A stretch of DNA of 64,000 nucleotides from Coptis chinensis (lineage: Eukaryota > Streptophyta > Magnoliopsida > Ranunculales > Ranunculaceae). Below are positions 46,061 to 57,723 of the stretch, piece after piece. The number at the start of each line of letters is the position of its first letter. Position 1 is the stretch's first letter. Location of the stretch: positions 14,055,001 through 14,119,000 of the forward strand of contig CM027378.1 of the NCBI GenBank assembly GCA_015680905.1, in the 5' to 3' direction. Under the pieces are notes generated by a model. It did not search any database and had not been told where the DNA came from. It saw nothing but the letters and a program-made list of their open reading frames with translations. Made by a program: the position numbers and the translations under genes.

Positions 46061-47018
46061 ATGCATCCTTTTGCATGTAAGGCCAAAAGTATCCTTGCCT
46101 TAGGATCTTGAGAGCTAGTATTCTGCCCCCAGCGAGGTTGCAACAAATTCCTTCATGAACCTCTCGCATAACCTGTTTAGTGAGGTCTGGGGAGAGACAT
46201 ATGAGATGAGGTCCCAGAAATGACTTCTTGTACAAATCATCTTTAATGAGGGTGAATCTTTGTATCTTTGCAAGCAGATGCCTTGTTACATTCTTATCCT
46301 CAGGGAGTGTCCCATCTTTGAGGTAGGATTTGTATGGATCCATCCAATTTGGAGTGATGGCTGGAATAACACAAACTATTGTAACTGTGAGTGCTTGGAT
46401 GTTGGATTTCTCTTGGAACTCTATCGGGATAGAACGAGACTCGTTGTTGCCCAATATTAAGGCAACATATGCCAAAGCATCTGCATGTTGATTTTCTGAT
46501 TGAGGCAGCTGATAGAATTGAATGTTCTCAAACTTGCCTTGTAGACCCCTTACCAGTTCCAGGTATTTGGACATTCGCTCGTCTCTAGCCTCATATCCTC
46601 CATCAACTTGGAACACAACCAATTGTGAGTCACTAAACACTGTGAGGTGTATTAGGCCCAGGTCGAGAGCCATTATGAGGCCAGCAAGTGTCGCCTCATA
46701 TTCTACCTCGTTGTTAGAGGCGTTCCAACCCAACCGGATGGATTTCTCCAGTCACATGTTGTCAGGAGTAACTAATACAGCTCCCACTCCTACACCTCAG
46801 TCATTTGATGACCCATCCACAAACAGTCACCATCCGGAGCTCAACTCCCATGGGTCTGGATGGGCATTTGGAGGTTCAGGTAGGATGCCTTCATCTGAAC
46901 TGGTTGTTGAGTCGTACCCAATGTAGGTCATTGGGAAATCTCCCAAGAATTCTGCTAGTGCCTGACCTTTCTCTGAGATTCGTGGAACATATATAATATC
47001 ATATTCTGATAGTTGCAC
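46059..47018 (-). pseudogene. Tat second (archaeal-type) RNase H and integrase N terminus
   Basis: The minus frame 47018-46827 reads YDIIYVPRISEKGQALAEFL, then the acidic linker PEPPNAHPDPWELSSGW. After a frameshift 46733-46059 reads [40 protein letters not shown] and [14 protein letters not shown]. These carry the E, D and D positions of the extra RNase H found only in Tat elements. The frame runs on into the integrase zinc finger. Confidence 0.82.
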
Positions 47019-47121
47019 GGACCACTTAGCTAACCTCCCTGATCTGTTCGACCTTTCCAGATCGAACTGATCGTAACTGGTATTCGGTGATTACCCTGAC
47101 AGTGTGGGACTGGAAGTAGGG

Positions 47122-48276
47122 TCATAACTTCTCTACTGCAAAAACAAGGGCTAAAGCAACTCTTTCGAGTTTAGGATATCTTGTTTCTGTTGGTAGGATT
47201 GTTCGGCTCAAGAAATAGATAGATTTTTCAACATTCTTTTCATCTACGCGTATCAGTACAGAACTGATACCATAGTGAAATGAACAAAGATAAAGACCCA
47301 AAACTTTTCCCTCAATTGGCTTGGAGAGGATTGGTGGTGCCCCCAGATATGTTTTGTGTTGATTGAATGTTTTTTGGCATTCTTCTGTCCATGCAAAGGA
47401 GGTATTTTTTCTGAGTAACTGAAATAGAGGTTTACACTTATCTGAACTTTTGGAGATGAACCTATTCAGAGCTGCTAACTTGCTTGTAAACTTTTGAACC
47501 TCTTTCATATTCTTGGGTGAAGGCATTTCTATGAGCGCCCAGATCTGATCTGGGTTTGCCTCTATTCCTCGCTTCATAACCAGATATCCTAAAAACTTCC
47601 CTGATGGTATAGAGAAAGCATATTTCGCAGGGTTGAGTTTCATGCGATACTCTCGGAGAACGTCAAATGCACGCTTCAAGTGGGAGAGATGATCTCCCCA
47701 TTTCAGACTCTTGATTAGGAGATCGTCTACATACACTTCCACAATGTCTCCCATTAATTTTTCAAACATTTTGTTCATCAAGCATTGGTACGTGGCACCC
47801 GCATTTTTCAGTCCGAATGGCATGACCTGCTAACAGTACAGTCCATCCTCGATTGTGAAACTTGCATGCTTGTGGTCTTCCTCATGCAATGGGATATGTT
47901 TGTAGCTAGATAACCCATCTGTGAAAGATAACAGTTCATGTCCAGCTGTCCCATCTACCAATTTGTCAATCCGTGGTAGAGGGTAACTGTCTTTTGGACA
48001 TGCGCGGTTTAGATCCGTGAAGCCAATACATATTCTCCATGACCCATTTTTCTTACGTACTAGGACAATATTAGAGATCCAGGTGGGGAAATTGATCTCC
48101 CTGACAATATTAGCTGCCTTTAGTTTTTCAACCTCGGCTTTTACCGCTTTGGACCTATCAGCACCTATCCTTCTCGGTTTCTGCTTGACTACTACTGTAT
48201 CATTGCGGACATTGAGCTGGTGGCATGCCACGTGGGGGTCAATTCTTAGCATTTCTTCTAGTGACCAAGCAAACAC
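47122..48276 (-). pseudogene. Tat reverse transcriptase and first RNase H, with one in-frame stop
   Basis: The minus frame 48276-47830 reads MFAWSLEEMLRIDPHVACH, ICIGFTDLNRACPKDSYPLP and LLSFTDGLSSYKHIPL (catalytic D). An in-frame TAG follows TIEDGLYC, and the same frame resumes MPFGLKNAGATYQCLMNKMF and VEVYVDDLLIKS (catalytic DD) from 47823. The connection and first RNase H region follow (KPLFQLLRKNTSFAWTEE, YFLSRTILPTETRYPKLE). Confidence 0.86.
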
Positions 48277-48614
48277 ATTTGTGTGTTCTCAGAGGAACTG
48301 TATTAGAGCCTGACGCTCTTTAGAACTCAACAAGGTGCCGATGAAAGTGGTTTTTGGCGAGCTGCCTCCCACAATTTCCATTTCCTCTAACGGTTCCAGT
48401 GAGGGGGGACCCCCCTCTCTCTTGGGACCAGATCTAGGAGAGGGGGATCCAATTGTAATTGCTATTTGGCAAGTTGCCCCACCTTCATTGGTTCAAAAAG
48501 GAGTGAGGACTGCTTTGTTGCCATAGCGTAGCATACCTTGATAGCCACTTGATCCCCTCTGTTTGTCTCAATTTTCCCATTGTGTGGGAACTTCAGACAT
48601 TGGTGATAGACAGC

Positions 48615-48875
48615 TCAGAGTCTATGTAGCCAGGTCCTTCCCAAGATCATGTGATATGGTGTATTAGCTTTTACCACAACAAAGTTTATGATCAGAGTTA
48701 CCGGACCAGTAGCTACGGGTAGTTGGATTTCCCCAACCGTCAGAGCTTTATCCCCACTAAATCCATATAGGTTGGAGTTGGTGGAGACCATCTTAGAATC
48801 AGGAATCTGCAACTTCTTGAATACGTCGTAGTATATCACATCTGTTGAGCCTAGATCAACCAATATGCGATGCAA
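48615..48875 (-). pseudogene. Tat aspartic protease domain
   Basis: Reads MHRILVDLGSTDVIYYDVFK, ALTVGEIQLPVATGP and YHMILGRTWLHRL on minus, the fold of gypsy aspartic proteases. The active-site triad here is DLGS instead of the usual D-T/S-G. It is bounded by frameshifts on both sides. Confidence 0.75.
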
Positions 48876-49199
48876 ATCATAATCTCCAAAAGGGAGTGTC
48901 AGAACAAGTGCATCTTCATGTGGGCTTTGGATGCTACAACAGTCGGCCTCAGTGAAGAGGATAAGATGATCTTTGTGGGGTACCGCATTGACCTATGCAA
49001 CTGTAGTCAGTTTGCTGTACACGATCCTCATTTGCTTGGCGATGTGCATTTGATGACGCGCCCCGTTTTTAGTGACCTACTCACTTCGTTTGCTTGCCTT
49101 TCTGAAAATCATATTTAGCTGGAGGCGGCCATTGAGTGGTCCAGTTCCTGAGGGATCTTGAACAGACGTACTGATCTCCTCAGGCTGTATTGCGTTAGC

Positions 49200-50771
49200 C
49201 TGTTCGTGTGCTACAAGCTGCTTTAAATACCCCTTTTAATCAGATCCTGCAGTTCATTTTTCAAGGTCCTGCAGGCTCTGGTGTTGTGACCCTTACTCTT
49301 ATGGAACTTGCAGTAGGTCCTTTGGTCTCTGGTACCCAAGGAGCCTGGCTTAAGCGGAGCTGGCCATGTGAGGTAACTCTGATTTTTGATGGAGTCTAGA
49401 ACCTCATCTGGCATTTTGTTTAAGGGGCGAAGTTTCTGTCCATTGAGGGAAGAGCTTCTTCAGCTCCTTCTACTTGTGGCTTCTTCTGTGGTTTTCCATC
49501 TGCGCCACTGGTTACATTCTGGTACTGACCTCTGGGCATCCATCCCTTTGATGGGGATTCAGCCCTTTGGCAGCCACGATTATGGTCTCTTTTTGACTTT
49601 TGAGGGGAAGAGTTCCCTTCTTGATGGGCCACAGGAGCTGTTTGACTAGCCTTTTTTGCTTCCTAACGTCTGTTCAGGACATCCTCCTCCCACCCCGCAT
49701 GAGTCTCAACCCTATCTAGGAGTTCCTCTAAATCAAGGGGTGGTTTCCTGGAGAGGGATCCGAATAAGGCGTTGTTTTCATCCAATCTTTGTTTGAAAGC
49801 TATTATGGATTGAAATTTCCATGAATTGTTGCATGTAGGACCTCAATGCTTCTCCGTCCTTTTTCTTGATGTTGAACAATGCGTCAATCCGCTTTGGTTG
49901 GTGCTTGTTACATGAGTACCTATTTATGAAGGTCTTAAACATTTCTTCTGAGGACCCGATCAGTCGCTCAGGTAACCTATGGTACCACTGGAGTGTAGAT
50001 CCAGACAGGGAAGCTTTGAACTCTTAACACATGACGTGGTCATACCTTTCGTATTGTCCCATAGTTGCTCGATATCTAAATACGTGATCCACTGAATCTG
50101 ACTTGCCATTGAAGACACTAAACTTCAGTTGTTGGTAGTCGTGGGGGTAAGGCTTTCTCATTATTCGAGATGCGAAAGGAGATCTGCCTGCCCCCATTAT
50201 GGCAGATTGAACAAGGGAGTCTTGCATTTTTCTCCCCTTGCCTGTCATTCGATGCATCTGATGTATCAGGTTATTCTTCTCAGCTTCCCATGCAGCTTCT
50301 TTAGTAGAATGCTTCTTGGTCTGAGCTATTTTCGTGTGTCTAGGGTCGACATCACGATCCTGGTCAGTGGACACTTGTTCGGATGCCGTATCCGATTTCT
50401 CATCTGAGTTGCTGTATTCCGACTCAGATGTCTCGCATCGAGTTGGGCCCCCACGCCTTGAGTTCTTTGCATGACCACCTTTTGGAAGGTCGTCATCATC
50501 AAGATCGATGAGTGGCTCTTTCAATTCCCTGTGTCAGATTAAATGCCTCAGCAGCTGTACTTCTCGTTCAAGATTGCTTCTTTGCTGTTCCAGAGCCTGT
50601 ACAGTCTTGTACTGCTTGGCTTGCCTGAACAGACTCAGGGTTGGTGAGGACAACATTCTCACCATCTTGACGCTCCTCTTGAGCGTTATTCCTAGGGCCT
50701 GCACTGGGAGCAACTAGTCCGTCAGTGCTGGTCATAGGTCTTTGGAGGGTTTTTCGCGTCATGGTGACCAA
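49200..50771 (-). pseudogene. Tat gag, broken
   Basis: Minus frames 50771-50568, 50524-50024, then shifted segments to 49223. The N terminus is acidic and Ser-rich (DVDPRHTKIAQTKKHSTKEA). The core reads IMRKPYPHDYQQLKFSVFNG, then HVFRYRATMGQYER, LSGSTLQWYHRLPE and MFKTFINRYSCNKHQ, a Retrotrans_gag pattern. The end carries YCKFHKSKGHNTRACRTLKN, a zinc-knuckle-like C-x2-H-x4-H-x4-C variant (49330-49270). Confidence 0.78.
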
Positions 50772-50935
50772 CGTTCTCCCCCCCTTCAGGTATCTTGTGC
50801 TCTTCTTCTCTCACAGCGACGCTGCGTGTGGTAGCGCCACCCTTTGTTTCTTTGCTCCTTCCATCATAATGGTAAGAGTTTTTAAACTAAATTAGTCGTT
50901 TGAATGAATGTTTACCTGCTTTCGTCCCCACAAGA

Positions 50936-51620
50936 TGTAGGAGAGTTTTTGAGTATCCCCTGATCTTCCTCTGTGCCTTGTGATCCAAAAGCTTTGACTG
51001 AGTAGCGAAGGGATGAGATGATTGTGAGTTCAGGGTTGAACCGCCTGGCGGCTGCCTACGTATTTCCTTCTTGATTTAGGAGAATCAAACCCTATTCTGC
51101 GTAGTTCCTAAGAGCAAATCCCTTTGGTTCTTATAGGAAGAGTTACGAGAGTCCTAGGTTTAGGGCTGTCCTCACCACTTGTGAGTTCTCTTCCATCCTC
51201 GGACTGTACCTTCCTATTAGGATTCCTCTCCTCTTATGGAAGTATGAATCTAGACCATATCTTATGAGAGGTAAGTTTCCTTATTGATCATAATGTCCCA
51301 TCGTATATGGGAAGATTATATCTAAAAGGTAACTCTTAAGATATGTCGTCACGATTCCTTCCTTATCATTAGAGATTGCCCTCTTCAGTTTCCTTTTGTT
51401 CAGGAACAGTCTATATCAGTTCCTAACGACTTGGAGAACTGTCATATTTAGAGGCGGTCAGCCACGTGCTTAACATATGTCCACTAAACACTCATGCTAA
51501 GCACGAGATCACTTATTCACAGAACTAATTCGATGGTCCCGTCTCATTCTGGACATCTATAGTCTTAGGTTATTTCCCATACATGTGTCATCTGTTCAAT
51601 GACGGAAAATCCCCCTTACA
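50936..51620 (-). repeat. 5' LTR of the Tat element, intact
   Basis: Begins TGTAGGAGAG and ends CCCCCTTACA on plus, 685 bp. On minus it is followed by TC and TTGTGGGGACGAAAGCAGG, where the primer site is expected; the tRNA was not identified. Confidence 0.88.
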
Positions 51621-53118
51621 CCTGGTTCTTCACCAAATGAATAGCACTCTGATTATCACAATACAAAGCAACACTGTTCTACTCAATACCCATATCATCT
51701 AGAAAACCTCGAAGCCATAGTGCCTCTTTCACTGCCTCTGCCACTGCCATATACTCTACCTCTGTAGTAGATAGAGCAACTGTAGCCTGTAGCATAGACC
51801 TACAACTAACCGGTGCACCATGCATCATAAATATATAACCAGTAGTCGATCGTCGTCTATCTAGATCACCTGCATAATCTGAATCCACATAGCCACTGGC
51901 ATAACAAGTACCGCCACCATAAACTAATCCCATATCCAAGGTACCCTTCAAGAACCTCAATACCCATTTCATTGCCTTCTAATGCTGCTTCCCAGGATTT
52001 GCCATATACCTGCTTATAACACTAATTGCCTGTGAAATGTCTGGGCGTGTGCACACCATAGCATACATCAAACTGCCCACTACACTAGCATAGGGAACAT
52101 GAGCCATATGCTTTTGTTGCTCCACCGAACTAGGAGAGAACTTAGCTGAAAGCCTAAAATGCCCAGCCAAAGGAGTAGAAACCGACTTTGCATTCTCCAT
52201 ACCAAATCGAGAAATTAGTTTCTGAAGGTATTTCTTCTGAGATACAACTATCCGTCGCTTCTTCCTATCTCTGTCAATCTCCATGCCCAATATTTTCTTG
52301 GTTCCACCTAAGTCTTTCATCTCAAACTCAAAGCTAAGTTAAGATTTCAACTTGTCTATCTCCACTATGCTTTTGGAAGCAATAAGCATGTCATCCATAT
52401 AAAGCAGGAGATAGATGAAGTCATTACCATGAAGCCTACGAAAGTAAACACAACAGTCATACTTATTTTGGGTATATTCATGTTGCATCATGAACGTGTC
52501 AAAGCGCTTGTACCATTGCCTTAGCGATTACTTTAAACCATATAATGACCGATTCAACTTGCACACATGATCTTCTTTCTTAGCAACAACAAAACCTTCA
52601 GGTTGTCTCATATAGATCTCTTCCTCCAAGTCTTCAAGTAAGAAAGTATTTTTCACATCAAGTTGCTCTAACTCCAAGTCGAAGTGAGGAACTAAACTCA
52701 ATAACACACGAATGGAAGTATGTTTGACCACCAGGGAAAATACCTCATTGTAGTCGACTCCTTCCTTCTGTGAGAAACCCTTTTCTACCACTCTTGCCTT
52801 GTACCCAATACTATCAGACTCAGGAAGGACCTCTTTCTTTCTGAACACCCATTTACTACCGATAGTCCTTTTGCCCTTTGGTAATAAAACAAGGTCCCAA
52901 ATGTGATTTTTATCAAGAGATTCCATCTCTTCCTGCATAGCAACCAACCAATCTCTATAATGAGCATCTCTAATAGCTTCCTTGAAGCTATATGGCTCAT
53001 CATCTTCAATATTCAGTGTATATGCCACTAAATCCACTTGACCATAATGTTTCACTAGCTTATCATGCCCATACTTATGCACTTCCTTAACTTGTCTCTT
53101 TGGCCTTGGGTCAGCCAT
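51621..53118 (-). pseudogene. Copia reverse transcriptase and RNase H (Tork-like)
   Basis: Minus frames 53118-52528, about 52525-52322, 52320-51979 and 51972-51679 are colinear. Motifs: WLVAMQEEMESLDKNHIWDL, LEQLDVKNTFLLEDLEEEIY (first catalytic D), LYGLK then a stop, FIYLLLYMDDMLIASKS (catalytic DD), EFEMKDLGGTKKILGMEIDR, MYAMVCTRPDISQAI, and RNase H DSDYAGDLDRRRSTTGYIF with ALSTTEVEYMAVAEA. It ends at CDNQSAIHLVKNQ (51621), cut by the Tat element; the tail is at 32988-32800. In-frame stops lie after LYGLK, after IDKLKS, near 51976 (GKQH) and near 51680. Confidence 0.86.
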
Positions 53119-53139
53119 TACAAGTTGCGGATGCTCATG

Positions 53140-54216
53140 CTATTCTTCCTGTTGTTGTGAGGTTCCATGATCTGGTACGTCATCATGAACCAACCAGTCA
53201 TCTGATACATCAGACAACTCAAGTTCAATAGCTTGAACTTTTATAGACTCACCATTCTGCCCAGCTTTTTTTGGTTTACTGAAAGATAACACGGAAGTCT
53301 CATCAAAGGTAACATCTCTGCTGACCAAGAACTTGTGGTCTTCTAGACACCACAATCTGTATCCCTTTACCCTATTTGCGAAGCCCAAGAATATTGTCTT
53401 CTTAGCTCTAGGATCTAGCTTGCTTTCCCTCACATGGTAGTAAGCAGTCGATCCAAACATTCGCAAAATACTATAATCAGTTGGGTTACCTGACCACACC
53501 TTATAAGGCGTCTTGCAATATATAGCTGGAACTGATGACCTATTGTACATGTAACATGCCATGGACATTAAATTTGCCCAATACTCTTTGCCTAGACTGG
53601 CATTAGACAACAAACATCTCGCTCTTTCAAACAAGGTTCTATTCATCCTCTCTGCCATTCCATTCTGCTAAGGCGTGCCCCTAACTGTCTAGGGTCTGAA
53701 AATTCCTTGTTACGCACAAAACTCTTGGAAAGGCCCATAGGTATACTTAGTACCATTGTTAGACCTTAGTGTCTTTACCTTCCTATCTATGTGATTCTCA
53801 ACCTTTGCCTTCCACTTCTTAAATATCTCAAACACTTCATCTTTCATTTTCATCATATACACCCACACATAGCGAGTATGATCATCAATGAATGAGACAT
53901 AATATCAGTTACCTCCTTTTGAAGCCATTCTGGAGGGTCCCCAAACATCTGTATGCACATAATCAAGGATGCCTGTTGTCGTGTGCTTGCTTGAACTGAA
54001 CTTGACTCTGCACTGCTTTCCATAGACACAATGCTCATAGAACCCCATACTTGGCTTCTTCAAGTCCTTCAAGAACCCTCGCTTGCACAACTCAGACAAA
54101 CCCTTTTCACTCATATGCCCTAGACGTATATGCCACATCTTAGTGCACTCAGAATCATCACTACATGCACCCACTGCTACATTACCAGTCACCGTACTAC
54201 CCATCAAAGTATACAA
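53140..54216 (-). pseudogene. Copia integrase, broken
   Basis: The frame 54216-53905 contains the zinc-binding WHIRLGHMSEKGLSELCKRG and YEHCVYGKQC, then YVHTDVWGPSRMASKGG (first catalytic D). A stop precedes YYVSFIDDHTRYVWVYMM. The second acidic site reads TLRSNNGTKY, with Asn. The third is intact in NGMAERMNRTLFERARCLL (53658-53140), followed by FGSTAYYHVRESKLDPRAKK and FLGFANRVKGYRLW. One of the zinc ligands (the first Cys before EHC) is Tyr. Confidence 0.83.
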
Positions 54217-54228
54217 GGTTCCATGTCT

Positions 54229-54579
54229 TTAACCCTTCATAACAACTAAAGAGCCACTAACAATCTTTAGGACTCTACCTTCTCCCACAAACTTGTGGCC
54301 TTTGGAATCCAAGGTACCAAGAGAAATAAGATTCTTCTTTAGCTCAGGAACATGCCTCACATCGGTTAAAGTCCTCACTACACCATCATGCATCTTGACC
54401 CGTATAGTTCCAATTCCTACCGTCTTACAAGCAACGTCATTACCTATCAAAACGGAACCACCATCAATGCTCTCATAAGAAGTAAACCACTTTCTATTCG
54501 GGCACATATGGTAGGAACACCCAGTATCAAGAATCCACCTTTCGGCCATATAGTCTTGTATGGACACACAGAGACTCAC
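54229..54579 (-). pseudogene. Copia aspartic protease domain
   Basis: Reads [19 protein letters not shown], with the active-site DTG intact, then [20 protein letters not shown] and [20 protein letters not shown]. Typical of copia polyproteins between the zinc knuckle and integrase. The frame ends just before the integrase frame. Confidence 0.85.
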
Positions 54580-55408
54580 ACCGTCCCCTTCAGAGCCTGA
54601 AGCAAAATTTGCCTCAACTTTAGCTTACCTTTCTTCTTACCATTGTTCTTGTTATCTTCCTTTGGGTGAGGACAGTTACTTGCGTAATATCCCTTTTCTT
54701 CGCAATTGTAGCACTTCACATGTTTCAGCGGCTTCTTTAACTTGGACCTAGACCTCTCATTACTTGTAGAGGCATGTTCATACAACCTTCCTTTTGCCAC
54801 TAGCCCTTGTCCTGCATCAATGTTATTTTCAACTCGTGTCTTCTTCATCAACTCATAAGAAAGAAGCACACTTTGAACTTCGTCAAGATTAACATCTTCT
54901 CTATTTATAAAAGTAGTCATTAGATGCTCATAGCTTTCGGGCAAAGAGAATATTAAACATGCCGCTTGATCCTCATCATCCATCTTCATACCAACATTCA
55001 AATAATCCACTAGGCGTTAACGGAACTCACTAACGTGCTCTTGCATCGTTAAACCATCCACCATCATGTATCGATAAAGACGCTTCTCAAGATACATCTT
55101 GTTCGTCATGCTCGTTGGTTATATACATAGATTCTAGCTTGAGCCAATACCGACAGTGGTATTTCTCCCATCACATTATACATGACCTCATTAGCAAGAC
55201 ACAACCGGATTGATGAACAAGCCTGTAGATTGAACTCTTCCAAATCATCATCACTCATATTCGCTGCCTTTGATTTAATCCCCTTTAAAGCCTTGTGCAA
55301 ACCTTGTTGGATGAGGATGTCCTTTACTTGAACTTGCCAAATCCCAAAGTTATTTTTCCCATTAAATTTCTCTACTTCAAATCTAGCATTTGACATCTTG
55401 GGAGCCAT
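54576..55408 (-). pseudogene. Copia gag, broken
   Basis: Starts MAPKMSNARFEVEKFNGKNN at 55408 and reads FGIWQVQVKDILIQQGLHKA. A frameshift or stop near 55100 leads into a segment ending about 55012, then 55010-54576 (MKMDDEDQAACLIFSLPESY, LTTFINREDVNLDEVQSVLL in part). The zinc knuckle reads CYNCEEKGYYASNCP, in which the usual His is Tyr. Capsid-type UBN2 fold by family resemblance. Confidence 0.8.
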
Positions 55409-55534
55409 TTTTCAAGTCACACTCAATAACACAAAAAAAATTTCACTTGAAAATTTTATCAAACACCTTATCTACACAAATTTCGAGCACTGTGGTTTTT
55501 CACCAAAACTTAAAATACTAGGTCGTATACCTAA

Positions 55535-55546
55535 GCTCTGATACCA
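55535..55546 (-). other. Primer binding site of the copia element (initiator tRNA-Met)
   Basis: On minus it reads TGGTATCAGAGC, a perfect complement to the 3' end of initiator tRNA-Met, two bases after the LTR end. Confidence 0.85.
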
Positions 55547-55548
55547 AT

Positions 55549-56104
55549 TGTTGTAAATAACTAACATCAGAAACAATGTTATTCACTACAAATATCAAGG
55601 ATTGAACTTTCTCACTAGACAAAACTTCATCAACACCCTCTAAGTACTATCCCAACACTTCTCAATATCAATTAACTAGCATATAAAGTAAAGAGACTAA
55701 TGCAAAAGAAAACAAACCATAAGACACGGATATAACATGGTTAGACAATGTGCCTACGTCTCCTGACGAATTCCAAGCTTTACTAGATGCACAAAGTATC
55801 AGGCTACAAGAGCTCTCAATTCACTCACAAAGAATAAACACTCACTCTCAATCTTTCTCTCTGTTATATTATTGGTTAGGTTAAGTTTTTAGAGAAAAAA
55901 CTTACGTTTATACTGTTTCCGAAAACAGTGGAAGTCCAAATAAAATACGGTGGAGTGCGGGCGCGCCCTTGGCCAAGCAAAGTCAAGCACGCACGCTTGA
56001 CATACTATTCTTATACTGTTTTTCTTTCTCTCAACCCAATTTTTGGCTAAGTAAGAAAAACACCAAAGAGAGAGAGAAAAAAAAAAAACTCCTTTTTCTC
56101 TACA
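55549..56104 (-). repeat. 5' LTR of the Tork-like copia element
   Basis: Plus sequence begins TGTTGTAAATAAC and ends TTTTTCTCTACA. It contains a GC-rich island (gtgcgggcgcgccc) at 55957. The matching 3' LTR at 32.7 kb is reduced to about 15 bp. Confidence 0.75.
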
Positions 56105-56223
56105 GATACGATTATGAATAAGCTGTCGGCTGGCACTCAGCCACTCACCAAGTAGAGTGTATGTTACTATGTAGTATAATAGCGTAGAAAAGTACATATT
56201 TGTATGTTTTTGCTTACTGTACT

Positions 56224-56546
56224 TGTGCAATATGTCAATCTCTATAAATTCGAATTTATTTGAAGGGTCAATTTTATTAATATATTAGATGAGGCTCTTT
56301 CAGCAGGACATGTTGGAAATACACAGGTAGAAATACTGGACATCTTTACCTTGTCCAGCAGGAGTGGAAATATACATGTAGAAGGACTGGATATCTTCAC
56401 CTTGAAAGAGTAGAACCCGAGACCACTCAGAACCCAATGGCTCCGATACCATGTTAAATTGTCAATTTCTCCATAAGTTCGAACTTATGTGAATGGTTAA
56501 TTTTATTAATATATTAGATGAGGCATAGAGACACTCAATATGTCAA
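56224..56546 (-). mobile_element. TRIM-like miniature LTR element
   Basis: Two diverged direct repeats of 80-95 bp (about 56224-56319 and 56452-56533) share tgtcaat, ataa-ttcgaa-ttat, and ttttattaatatattagatgagg. They flank about 130 bp with no coding sequence. On minus the inner side of the right copy reads TGGTATCGGAGCC (56439-56451), an initiator-tRNA-Met-like primer site. The 11-mer caatatgtcaa occurs at 56228 and 56536. Confidence 0.5.
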
Positions 56547-56551
56547 ACACC

Positions 56552-57723
56552 AATATGCTCTTCGTTTTTCCTTGAATACAATTTTTACTTGTACTTTTGA
56601 GTCGGTATGGTTTTAACTTTTAAGTTTTGATAGGGATGCGCTCTATTTTGTGAAGTTCATCATAGGATGAAGTTTCATACAACATCAACGAAAAAATTAT
56701 CGTTTTGGATAACTTTAGCATTTTTTACATATACAGTGACATACGGTACTCTATTTTACAATAAATTTTCTACGGTAACGTATATGTAAAAAGCACTCAA
56801 ATTTAGTACCCAAAACAATAACATTTTTCCAGCCTCAACAACAGGCCCAGAAACAATAAATTGGACATAATAAGTGGACTAACTAGAAGAAAGATCGGGA
56901 ATTTAGGATATGAAACTTGGGGAGTTGAGGTTGGATCAACCCTTCCTCAAAACATTTCAATAGGCAATAGCATGCTCGCACTGATCATTGTTGTCAAGTT
57001 GTTATATTGAAAGAAACGCCCCACAACATTGCTATAATACCTAATTGCTTGGTTTTGAGTCGTAACGTTTGATGCCGGAGTAGCCGTCCTGCATCTGTAT
57101 TGGAGGCATGTTTTGAACGCGCAGGTACCTGAAAATTGATGGGGTGGTCTCCGAGCAGCAGAGCACTCCAGCATCACTCCATCTAATTTTAATGGCCAAG
57201 GGTATGTGTGGTGAACATGACAACTTGGTTTGGGCCACTTCTGTCCAACTCCAAGATTAGGCCATTGGGTCCAATCCACCGAGATCAAGCCATTGTGCTT
57301 GTTTATAAGCAATTTTTTGTTTAAAGACTTTTAACTAAACCAGTATTAGTTGAGACCATTGTCCTCATCAGTGAATCGGTGAATCGATGATAATCATTTT
57401 TGGAGGGATTAGACCATAATAAAAAATTAGGAGAGGATTTTTGCCAAGAGTGAAGAGTTTAGTACTTAATTTAGAATTTTGATGCCAACAATATTGTATT
57501 TGAAATTTTTAATAATGAATGATGCCTTAAGATATTAGTATATACACTAAAATACATATCATTGCGCTCAGTTGTAATCTTACTTTCGCAACATTTTCGC
57601 ACTGAATACTGACATTCTCATTTTCCTTTTGGTCGCATATTCTCGGCCATCCTAGCCTTTACGTCTTCACGGTAACTTTTTCAGCTTTGCAACTTTTATC
57701 CATTTCAAATCCTTGTTCTAGCT
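56552..57723. other. Intergenic DNA with one unassigned open frame
   Basis: A minus frame of 121 codons (57312-56947) is Cys- and Pro-containing (GLISVDWTQWPNLGVGQ, FSGTCAFKTCLQYRCRT). It has no recognised domain, no clear ATG at its start and no neighbouring exons. It may be a gene scrap or chance. The rest is AT-rich with nothing recognised. Confidence 0.3.

Larger units (their letters stand above)
32989..51620 (-). mobile_element. Tat-type Ty3/gypsy retrotransposon inserted in a copia element
   Basis: A minus-strand element of about 11.1 kb once the 7.5-kb CACTA insertion is removed. LTRs are 685-686 bp and begin TGTAGG and end CCTTACA. Minus order: 5' LTR (50936-51620), gag, protease, RT, RNase H plus a second archaeal-type RNase H ([13 protein letters not shown]), integrase, an opposite-strand ORF region, polypurine tract GATGGGGCATC, 3' LTR. 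The second RNase H and the antisense ORF mark the Tat lineage. Flanks are actag and cctgg, a poor 5-bp match. About 25 mismatches were seen in the first 300 bp between the LTRs, so it is not recent. Confidence 0.88.
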
